In this document: in pieces, positions 56,502-64,000 of the stretch
Numbering within the stretch: the first letter of the stretch is position 1
How the letters are laid out: each line of letters opens with the position of its first letter
Source of the DNA: Proteles cristata cristata
Taxonomy: Eukaryota > Chordata > Mammalia > Carnivora > Hyaenidae
NCBI GenBank assembly: GCA_017311185.1
Contig: JAESUZ010005543.1
Coordinates: forward strand, 1,302,001-1,366,000
Direction: 5' to 3'
DNA: 64,000 bases
Notes under the pieces: model-generated
Told to the model about the DNA's origin: nothing
The model's database searches: none
The model's input: only the letters and a program-made list of their open reading frames with translations
Program-made: the position numbers and the translations under genes

Positions 56502-56797
56502 TTTTTTAGAGAGAGAGAAGGAGAGAGAGGGAGAGAGAGAGAGAGAGAGAGAGAGAATAAGTGAGGGAATGGCAGAGAGAGAGGGGAAAGAATTTTAAGC
56601 AGGCTCCATGCTTAGTGTGGAGACTGATGGTGGGCTCCATCAGAGAATAAGTGAGGGAATGGCAGAGAGAGAGGGGAAAGAATTTTAAGCAGGCTCCATG
56701 CTTAGTGTGGAGACTGATGGTGGGCTCCATCTCATGACCCTGACATCATGACCTGAAACAAAAGCAAGAGTCAGGTGCTTAGTGGACATAGGTGCCT
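56502..56797 (-). mobile_element. Can-SINE, antisense, with internal 90-bp tandem duplication
   Basis: A (GA)-rich tail side (56507-56557), then GGCTCCATGCTTAGTGTGGA, CATCTCATGACCCTGACATC, CAAGAGTCAGGTGCTTAG and head GGACATAGGTGCCTC. It lies inside the antisense L1 between GACTGTCTTACAATG and GTGTTTCACAGTTTTCAG. The duplication makes it about 90 bp longer than normal. Confidence 0.9.
56552..56731. repeat. Exact 90-bp tandem duplication
   Basis: Positions 56552-56641 and 56642-56731 are identical base for base, from AGAGAATAAGTGAGGGAATG to TGGTGGGCTCCATC. Identity is complete even though the surrounding SINE and L1 are diverged, so the duplication is recent or technical. Confidence 0.97.
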
Positions 56798-57292
56798 CTA
56801 GTGTTTCACAGTTTTCAGTGTCCAGGTCTTTCATCTTCTTGGTTAAATTTATTCTTAGGTGTTTTACTTTTTCTGATTCAATTGTAAATTAGAATATTTT
56901 CTTGATTTCTTTTCCTGATAGATAATTCAGTATCAGTGTACAGAAACATAACAGATTTCTGTTTATCAATTTTGTATTCTGTAACTACCAAATTTATGTA
57001 TTAGTTCTAAATATTTTTGTTATTGTTGTCATTTTGTTTGTTTGATGGAGTCTTTAGAGTTTTCTGTGTATACTATTGTCATTTGCAAATAGTACAAATC
57101 TTCCTTTTTGATTTATATGCCTTTCATTTCTTTTTCTTGCCTAATTTCCATAGTAAGGACTTTTGATACTGTGTTGAATAAAAGTAGAAATAGTGGGCAT
57201 TCTTGTCTTCTTCCTGATCTTACAGGAAAAGCTTTCCTGTTTTTCATCATTGAGCACTATATTAGCTGTGGGTTTGTTATAAATGGTCTTTA

Positions 57293-57475
57293 TTATATTG
57301 AATTACCCACTTTGTTGAGAATTTTTGTCATAAATGTCAAATTTTGTAAAAATGATTTTTCTGCATCTATTGAGATAATCATATAATTTTTATCTTTCAT
57401 TTTGTTAATGTGGTGTATCACACTGACTGATTTGCAAATGTTAAACCATTCTTGCATCCTTGAAATTAATCTCAA
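57293..57475 (-). pseudogene. L1 ORF2 reverse transcriptase fragment
   Basis: The minus-strand frame contains [24 protein letters not shown], the L1 RT block around the first catalytic aspartate (usual text [15 protein letters not shown]). The conserved continuation is altered (EKSFLQN), and the frame is closed on both sides. It belongs to the 54288-58954 element. Confidence 0.85.
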
Positions 57476-57657
57476 TTGATCATGGCGTGGGATCCTTTGA
57501 ATGTATTATTGAATTTGGTTTGCTAATCTTTTGTTGAGGATTCTTGCATCTATGTTCATTAAGGGTATTGAGCTGTAATTTGCTGTTTTTGTCATGTTCT
57601 TGTCTAGTTTCAGTACTAGCATAATGCTGGCCTTGTGAAGGAAACTCTTCTTCCTCA

Positions 57658-57966
57658 TCAATTTTTTGAAATAATTTGGGAGGGACAGGTATTATCTTCT
57701 TTAAATGTTTGGTAGAATTCACCAGGGAAGCCTTCTGGTTCATGACTTTTGTTTGTTGGGATGTTTTTGAATACTAACTCAATCTCCTTACTAGTAATCA
57801 GTCTATTCACATTTTCTATTTCTTCATGATTCAGTCTTAGAAGGTTGTATATTTCTAGGAATTTATCCATTTCTTCTAGTTTGTTCAATTTGCTGGCATA
57901 TAATTGTCTCTTAATGACCTTTTTCTGATGATCAGTTTCAATGATCAGTTTCAAATTCTTTTTCAT
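57658..57966 (-). pseudogene. L1 ORF2 fragment between EN and RT domains
   Basis: Minus-strand 102 codons with KLNKLEEMDKFLEIYNLLRL, HEEIENVNRLITSKEIE and NIPTNKSHEPEGFPGEFYQT, the well-known stretch before the L1 RT domain. It ends at a frameshift (FKEDNTCPSQ). Confidence 0.9.
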
Positions 57967-58684
57967 TTTTTATTTTATATGTGCTCTCTTTTTTCTTGGT
58001 GAGTCTAGATAAAGGTTGGTCAATTTTGCTTATATTTTCAAAGAATCAGTTCTTAGTAGTATTGATCTTTTCTGTTGTTCTTTTTTTTAGCCTTTATTTC
58101 ATTTATTTCTACTTTGGTCTTTAGTATTATTATTTTTTTCTACCAACCTTGGGCTTCTTTTGTTCTTTTTGTAATTCCTTTATGTATAAATTTAAATGGT
58201 TTATTTCAGATATCTTTGTTTGTTTGTTTGTTTGTTTGAGGTAGGCTTGTATTGCTATGAGCTTCCCTCTTAGAATCTCTTTTGCTGCCTCCCATAGATT
58301 TTGATATTTTATATTTCTGTTCTCATTTGTCTCTAGTTATTTTTTAACTTACCTTTGATTTCTTCTATGAATCAGTATTTGCACAGTAAACCATATATTT
58401 GTAGTTTTCCCAGTTTTCTTCTCATAATTGGTTTTTAGTTTTGTAGCATTTTAGTTAGAAAAGATACTTGATATGATTTCAATATTCAATAAACTAGTTT
58501 ATTGAAACTAGTTTTTTAGTGACCTAGCATATGATCTGTCCTGCAGAATGTTCTGTGTCCACTTAGATGAATGTGGACTCTGCTACTTTTGGATGAAATG
58601 TTCTGCATATATTCAGTCCATCTGGTCTAATATGTCATTTAAGGCCAGTGTTTCCTTACTCATTTTTCTGTCTGGATGATCTAT

Positions 58685-58954
58685 TCATTGATATACGTGG
58701 GTATAAGAATCCCCTACTATTATTGCATTGCTGTTACTTTCTCCCTTTAAATCCGTTACTATTTGTGTTACATATTTTGATGATCCTGTGTTGGGTGTGT
58801 ATATATTAATAAATGTTATATCTTCTTGCTGGATTGACCTGTATGCCATTGTGTAGTACCTCTCTTTGTCATTTATTACATTCTTAGTATTAAGGTCTAT
58901 TTTGTTTGATATGAGTATAGCTACACTAGCTTCCTTTTCATTTTTTATTTGCAT
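58685..58954 (-). pseudogene. L1 ORF2 endonuclease fragment
   Basis: Minus-strand frame with VAILISNKIDLNTKNVINDK, RSIQQEDITFINIYTPNTG and IIVGDSYT. This is the APE-type endonuclease core; the last motif normally reads GDFNT, so the catalytic Asp-Phe-Asn is changed to Asp-Ser-Tyr. The open frame continues a few codons past the breakpoint into the next L1 (58955-58969). Confidence 0.88.
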
Positions 58955-59398
58955 CTCTTCTTTATCCATTTATTGGTTGGTGAACACTTGGCTATTTCCA
59001 TAATTTGTCTATTGTAGATAATGCTGCTATAAACATCAGGGCACATGTATCCCTTTCAATTAGTATTTTTGTATTCTTTGGGTAAATTCCTAGTAGTGCA
59101 ATTGGTGTGTCATAGAAAGGTTCTATTTTTAATTTTCTGAGGAACCTCCATACTGTGTTCCAGGGTGGCTGCACCAGTTTGCATTCCCACCGACACTGTT
59201 AAGAGAATTCCTCTTTCTCTGCACCTTGACAACTCCTGTTGTTTCTTATATTGTTGATTTTACTCAGTATGACAGGTGTGAGGTGATATCTCATTTTAGT
59301 TTTGATTTGCATTTTTCTGATGATCAGTAATGTTGAACATCTTTTCATGTGTCTGTTGGCCATCTGGAAAAATGTCTATTCATGTTTTATGCCCATTT

Positions 59399-59610
59399 AA
59401 AATTTTAAAAAAGTTTATTTATTTTTGAAAGAGAGTGATTGCACAAGCAGGGGAGGTGCAGAGAGAGAGGGAGACACAGAATCTGAAACATGCTTCAGAT
59501 TCTGAGGTGTCAGCACAGAGTCTGGTGCAGGGCTTGAATACATGCACTGTGAGGTCATGACCTGAGCTGAAGTTGGATGCTTTACCAACTGAGTCACCCA
59601 AGCGCCCTAG
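59399..59610 (-). mobile_element. Can-SINE, antisense, in L1
   Basis: Tail AAAAAAGTTTATTTATTTTT, GCACAAGCAGGGGAGGTGCA, GGGCTTGAATACATGCACTG, head GAGTCACCCAAGCGCCC. TSD GCCCATTT at 59391-59398 and 59611-59618. Confidence 0.95.
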
Positions 59611-59767
59611 GCCCATTTTTTAATTGAGCAGAATTTATACTCCAGTTTTAATTGGAATAATTTTTATTTGAGTTTTTGGTGTTGAGTTGCATAAGTTCTT
59701 TATATATTTTGGATACTAACCAGATATGTCCTTTGCAAATATCTTCTCCCATTCCATAGGTTATGTT

Positions 59768-60277
59768 TTAGCTTTGTGGATTATTTCCTTCACTGTGCAG
59801 AAACTTTTTATTTTTGGTGAAGTTCCAATACCTTACGTTTGCTTTTGATTCCCTTACCTCAGGGGACATATCTAGTAAGCAGTTGCTATGGCCGAGGTTA
59901 AAGAGGTTACTGCCTGTGTTCTTCTCTAGGATTTTTATGGTTTCTTGTCTCACATTTGAGTTTTTCAAACATTTTGAATTTATTTTTTTATATGGTGTAA
60001 GAAAGTAGTTCAGTTTTATTCTTTTACATCTAGGTGTCCAGCTTTTCCAACACCATTTGTTGAAGAGACTACCTTTTTCCCATTGTATATTATTTCCTGC
60101 TTTGTCAAAGATTAGTTGGCCATATAGTTGTGGGTCCATTTCTGGGTTTCCTATGCTGTTCCATTGATGTATGTGTCTATTTTTGTGCCAGCACCATACT
60201 GCCTTGATCACAATGGCTTTATAATATAGCTTGAAGTCCAGAATTGTGATGCCTTCAGCTTTACTTTTCTTTTTCAA
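59768..60277 (-). pseudogene. L1 ORF2 C-terminal fragment, 169 codons open
   Basis: Minus strand, from KSKAEGITILDFKLYYKAIV and WCWHKNRHIHQWNSIGNPEM through QLIFDKAGNNIQWEKGSLFN to DMSPEVRESKANVRYWNFTK. This is the conserved cysteine-rich-side C-terminal region of L1 ORF2p. It is the longest uninterrupted L1 frame here. The frame ends with an in-frame stop after NNPQS, and no complete ORF2 survives. Confidence 0.92.
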
Positions 60278-60716
60278 AGTTACTTTGGCTATTCATAGTC
60301 TTTCAATGGTTCCATACGAATTTTAAGATTGTTCTAGCTCTGTGAAAAATGCTGGTGTTTTGATAGGGACTGCATTAAATGTGTAGATTGCTTTGGGTAC
60401 TATAGATATTTTTAAAGGTGTTTGTTCCTCCAATCCATAAGCATGGAATATTTTTCCATTTCTGTGTTATCTTCAATTTCTTTCACCAGTGTTTTGTAGT
60501 TTTCAGAGTACAGATCTTTCACTTCTTTGGTTAGGTTTATTCCTAGATATCTTATTGTTTTTTGTTGTAGTTGTAAATGGAATTGATTCTTTCTGTTGCT
60601 TCCTTATTGGGGTATAGAAATTCAATAGATTTCTATATGTTAATTTTTATCCTGTGACTTTACTGAATTTATTTACCAATTATGTCAGTTTTTTTGTGGA
60701 ATCTTTCAGATTTTCT

Positions 60717-61129
60717 GCTTTTTTAAAAGTTTATTTATTTATTTGGGGGTAGGGGAGTACAGACAGAGAGGGAAGGAGAGTTCTGAGCAGGCTCTGTACT
60801 GACAGTGTGGACCCCTATGAGGAGTTTGAACTCACGAACCATGAGATCATGACCTGAGCTGAAATAAAGAGTTGGAAGGGCACTTGGGTGGCTCAGTCAG
60901 TCGAGCATCCAACTTTGGCTCAGGTCATGATTTCAGTTTATGGATTTGAGCCCTGCATCGGGCTCTGTGCTGACAGCTTACTCAGAACCTGGAGCCTACT
61001 GTAGAATCTGTGTCTCCTTCTCTCTCTGTCCCTCTCCACTTGCTTGCTGTCTCTCAAAAATAAGTAAATGTATAAAAAAATTTTTAAAAAGAGTTGGACA
61101 CTTAACCAACTGCGCCACCCAGGCACTGC
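60717..61129 (-). mobile_element. Can-SINE, antisense, host of a nested SINE
   Basis: Left arm 60717-60876 (TTTATTTATTTATTTGGGGG, CTCACGAACCATGAGATCAT) and right arm 61099-61129 (ACTTAACCAACTGCGCCACC, CAGGCACTG) form one antisense SINE. Outer TSDs TCTTTCAGATTTTCT (60702-60716) and TCTTTCAGGTTTTCT (61130-61144) differ at one of 15 bases. Confidence 0.95.
60877..61087 (+). mobile_element. Can-SINE, sense, nested in an antisense SINE in an L1
   Basis: Head AGGGCACTTGGGTGGCTCAG, GAGCATCCAACTTTGGCTCA, tail TCTCAAAAATAAGTAAATGT. Perfect 11-bp TSDs AAAGAGTTGGA at 60866-60876 and 61088-61098. Confidence 0.96.
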
Positions 61130-61251
61130 TCTTTCAGGTTTTCTATATATAATATGTATCTGCAAATAGTGAAAATTTACTTCTTCCTTGCTGCTTTAGA
61201 TGCATTTTCTTTCTTTTTGTTGCCTGATTGCTGTAGCTATGACTTCCAGAC

Positions 61252-61590
61252 TTATGTTAGATAATAGTGGTGAGAGTGACTCTTCTGGCTTGTTCCTGAC
61301 TGTAGAGGAAAATCTCTCATTTTTTCCCCATTTAGGATGATATTAGCTGTAGGTTTTTCATATATGGCTCTTATTAGGTTGAGGTATGTTGTCTCTAACC
61401 CTATTTTGTTCAGGGTTTTTATCATGAATGGATATTGTGCTTTACCATATGCTTTTTCAGCATCTATTGAAATGATCATATGGTTCTTATCCTTTCTTTT
61501 ATTAATGTGGTGTATCATATTGATTGATGTATGAATATTGAACCACCCTTGAAACTCAAGAATAAATCCTACTTGATCATGGTGAATCAA
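61252..61590 (-). pseudogene. L1 ORF2 reverse transcriptase fragment
   Basis: Minus strand with [40 protein letters not shown] and [20 protein letters not shown]. The usual EKAFDK reads EKAYGK, losing a conserved aspartate. The GTRQGCPLSP motif is frameshifted ([10 protein letters not shown]), so the catalytic FADD box is not reached in this frame. Confidence 0.92.
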
Positions 61591-62278
61591 TTTTTTAATG
61601 TATTGTTGGATTCAGTTTCCTAGTATTTTATTGAGAATTTTTGCATCCATGTTTATCAGGGATATTGACTTGTAGTTCTCTTTTTTAGTGGAGTCTTTAT
61701 CTGGTTTAGGTATCAGGGTAATGCTGGCCTCATAGAAAACGAAGTTTTCCTTCCTTTTCTATTTTTTGGAATAGTTTTAGAAGAATAGGTATTAAGTCTT
61801 CTTTAAATGTTTGGTAGAATTTGCTTGTGAAGCTATCTGGCCCTGGACTTTTGTTTGTTGGGAGTTTTTGATTACCGATTAAATTTCTTTGCTATTTTTA
61901 AGTCTCTTCAATTTTCTATTTCCTCCTGTTTAAGTTTTGGTAGTTCATATGTTTCTAGGAATTTATCTATTTCTTTTGGGGTGTCCATTTTGTTTACATA
62001 TAGTTTTTCATAATATTCTCTTGCAATTGCTTGTTGTCAAACACCATTTCTGTGGTGTTGATTCTTATATCTCCTCTCTCATTCATGAATTTGTTTATTT
62101 GGGTCCTTTTTCTTTTTGATAAGTCTGGCTAGGAGTTTGTCAATTTTTAAAGTGTTTTCAAAGAACTAGTTCCTGGTTTCACTGATTTGATCTACTCTTT
62201 TTCTAAAATTTCTATATCATTCATTTCTGCTCTAATCTTTATTATTTCCTTCCTTCTGCTAGCTTTAGTCATCATTTG

Positions 62279-62491
62279 TCATTCTTTTTCTAGCTCCTTT
62301 AGTTGTAATGTTAGATTGCTTATTTGAGATTTTTCTTGCTTCTTGAGGTGGACCTGTATTGCTATGCACTTCCCTCTTAAGACTGCTTTTGCTGCAGCCC
62401 AAACATCTTGTACTGTTGTGTTTTCATTTTCATTTGTTTCCAGGTATTTTTTAATTTCCTCTTTAATTTCCTGGTTGATCCACCACTGCAT
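62279..62491 (-). pseudogene. L1 ORF2 fragment before the RT domain
   Basis: Minus strand with WINQEIKEEIKKYLETNENE, VWAAAKAVLRGKCIAIQVHL and KKQEKSQISNLTLQLKELEK, all hallmark L1 ORF2p text. Confidence 0.92.
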
Positions 62492-62850
62492 GTTGCTTAG
62501 CCTCCATGTATTTGTGGTCTTTCCAAATTTTTTCTTGTGGTTGACTTCTAGCTTTATAGTGCTGTGGTCAGAAAAGGTGCATGCTATTATTTTTGTATTT
62601 GTTGAGGCCTGTTTTATGACCTCATATGTGATCTATCCTGGAAAATGTTCCATGTGCACTTGAAAAGAATGTGTATTCTGCTGTTTTAGGATGCAGTGTT
62701 ATGAATATGTATCTGTTAAATCCATCTGGCCCAGTGTGTTTTCTTATTCATTTTCTCTTGGGATGATCTGTCCACTGCTGTGAGTGGCATGTTAAAGTCC
62801 CCTATTATTATTGTTTTGCTATCTATTACTTCTTTTATGTTTGTTAGTAA

Positions 62851-62992
62851 CTACTTTAAGGATTTGGCTGCTTCTGTGTTGGGTGCATAATTATAATTAT
62901 TATATTTTCTTGTGGGATTGTCCCCATTATGATTATATAATGCTCTTCTTTGTCTCTTTTTACAGTGTGGTTTAAAGTCTAATTTATCTGAT
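62851..62992 (-). pseudogene. L1 ORF2 endonuclease fragment cut by an L1 insertion
   Basis: Minus strand SDKLDFKPHCKKRQRRALYN ... YNYNYAPNTEAAKSLK is the EN region. The open frame continues rightward 19 codons only because it reads through the antisense of the inserted L1 (62993 onward). Confidence 0.85.
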
Positions 62993-63612
62993 TGGTTGGA
63001 ATGCAAACTGGTGTAGCCAGTCTGGAAAACAGTGTAGAGGTTCCTCAAAAAATTAACAATAGAACTCCCCTATGACCCAGCAATAGCACTCCTAGGAATT
63101 TACCCAAGGGATGCAGGAGTGCTGATGTATAGGCACATGGACCCCAATGTTAATAGCAGCTCTTTCAACAATTTCCAAATTATGGAACGAACCTAAATGT
63201 CCTTCAACTGATGAATGGATAAAGAAGATATGGTTTATATATATAATGGAATACTACTTGGCAATGAGAAAGAATGAAATCCTGACAATTGCAGCAATGT
63301 AGATGGAACTGGAGGGATTATGCTAAGTGAATTAAGTCAATCAGAGAATGACAGATACCATATATTTTCACTCATATGTGGATCTTGAGAAACTTAACAG
63401 AAGACCATCGGGAAAGGGGAGGGGAAAAAAGTTAGAGAGGGAGGGAGGCAAACCATAAGAGACTCTGAAATACAGAGAGGAAACTAATGGTTGATGGGGG
63501 AAGGGGAGATGGGAAGGAGGGTGATGGGCATTGAGGAAGGCACTTGTTGGGTTGAGCACTGGCCGTTGTATGGAAGCCAATTTAACAATAAATTATATTA
63601 AAATAAATAAAT
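62993..63612 (+). mobile_element. 5'-truncated sense L1 inserted into the antisense L1
   Basis: Begins in the last part of ORF2 (TGCAAACTGGTGTAGCCAGT, ACCCAGCAATAGCACTCCTA, GGAATACTACTTGGCAATGA). It passes through the carnivore 3' UTR (CAAACCATAAGAGACTCTGA, GGGTTGAGCACTGGCCGTTG) and ends with AATAAATTATATTAAAATAA plus an ATAA-rich tail. TSDs AAAGTCTAATTTATCTGAT (62974-62992) and AAAGTCTAGTTTGTCTGAT (63613-63631) agree at 17 of 19 bases. Confidence 0.97.
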
Positions 63613-64000
63613 AAAGTCTAGTTTGTCTGATATAAATATGCTACTCTAGCTTTCTTTTGACATCCATTTGTGTGGTAAGTTTTTCCACCCCATCACATTC
63701 AATCTGAAGGTGACTTAAGTCTAAAATGAATCACTTGTGGGCAGCGTATAGATGGGTCTTGTTTTTATATCCATTCTGTCATCCTATGTCTTTTTATTGG
63801 AACATTTATTACACTTACATTCAAAATAATTATTGATAAGTATTATTTACTGCCATTTTATTACTTATATTGTCATTGTTTCTGGAAATTTTCTCTGATC
63901 CTTTCTTGTCCTTGTCATTTTTGGACTTTTCTTTGCACTCAAACAGTCACCTTTAATATTTTTTCAGCGTTGGTTTGGTGATCATGAACTTCTTTAGTGT

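Larger units (their letters stand above)
54288..58954 (-). mobile_element. Antisense L1, about 4.4 kb, 5'-truncated
   Basis: Starts with a T-run (54290-54299) and an L1MA-type 3' UTR (AGTTGACATATAGCATTATA). It proceeds through ORF2 back to the endonuclease region (58685-58954), where it stops against another L1. It holds two Can-SINEs (55470-55693 and 56502-56797). Its 3' UTR segment is present twice (54300-54430 and 54450-54600). ORF2 is broken by many stops and frameshifts. ORF1 is absent. Confidence 0.88.
58954..64000 (-). mobile_element. Second antisense L1, runs off the window
   Basis: It starts abruptly at CTTCTTTATCCATTTATTGG, a point after ORF2 and short of the normal 3' end. It continues through the whole of ORF2 toward ORF1. 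The 63640-64000 part (GACATCCATTTGTGTGGTAA, GGGCAGCGTATAGATGGGTC, GGTTTGGTGATCATGAACTT) is the endonuclease/inter-ORF side. Interruptions: SINE 59399-59610, nested SINE pair 60717-61129, sense L1 62993-63612. ORF2 pieces are longer and less worn than in the first L1. Confidence 0.88.

Noticed and set aside
56506..56730. Protein with an exact internal repeat
   Set aside because: Produced by the 90-bp tandem duplication inside an antisense SINE; not a repeat protein.
59768..60277. Intact-looking L1 ORF2 frame
   Set aside because: Only the C-terminal 169 codons are open; the catalytic RT and EN parts are frameshifted, substituted or interrupted, so this is not an active element.
1..64000. CRISPR array, operon, phage or other prokaryotic system
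   Set aside because: The recurring sequences are dispersed SINEs with TSDs on both strands; there are no short spacers, ribosome binding sites or dense coding, and the DNA is clearly mammalian.

Overview
The window is mammalian nuclear DNA from a carnivore, most likely a cat-family (felid) genome. About thirty copies of a tRNA-Lys-derived carnivore SINE (Can-SINE, SINEC_Fc-like) lie on both strands. Each has a pol III box A/box B head (TGGCTCAGT..., GTTCGAGCC...), a CT-rich middle and a tail close to AAAAATAAATAAACATT. L1 fragments carry the carnivore-type 3' UTR. The sequence is AT-rich and CpG-poor, and I see no CpG island.

I find no convincing host protein-coding gene, exon, tRNA, rRNA or other RNA gene. 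The open reading frames longer than about 100 codons are SINE or LINE translations, or chance openings across SINE/unique boundaries. The window is best read as intergenic or intronic, and its content is mostly layered transposon insertions.

Layout: 1-3.4 kb is mostly unique sequence with one SINE and a solitary ERV LTR (2643-3391). 3.4-10.7 kb holds old L1 fragments (sense at 3.9-4.9 kb, antisense at 8.4-10.7 kb) with SINEs inserted. 10.8-12.5 kb is an MLT1-like LTR and an antisense L1 3' UTR. 12.5-15.6 kb is mostly unrecognised AT-rich DNA. 15.6-17.9 kb is a long sense L2 split by a SINE. 18.3-22.4 kb is SINE-dense with one SINE-in-SINE nest and an antisense carnivore L1 3' end. 22.4-30 kb has L2/MIR relics, a possible retrocopy tail at 24.4 kb and several SINEs. 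30.1-33.3 kb holds two related antisense LTRs (30119-30525 and 32873-33255) around a third, unrelated sense LTR. 36-43.6 kb is again SINE-dense, with a tail-plus-full-length SINE insertion at 38.66-38.92 kb. 43.6-55.5 kb has no Can-SINE; it carries ancient repeats, an L1/HAL1 ORF1 relic, a perfect CRE octamer (50390) and a strong CTCF-like motif (52582). From 53.8 kb to the end the sequence is almost all L1: a sense 3' end, a 4.6-kb antisense L1, then a second antisense L1 that runs off the window and is interrupted by a 5'-truncated sense L1 with a 19-bp target-site duplication (TSD).

I found no clearly new biological system. The items most worth checking are the exact 90-bp tandem duplication inside a SINE (56552-56731), the tail-plus-SINE insertion, the CTCF-like motif in the SINE-free block, the 25-bp direct repeat 1.36 kb apart, and the datable nested insertions. 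Repeat family names come from remembered consensus sequences, not a database search.
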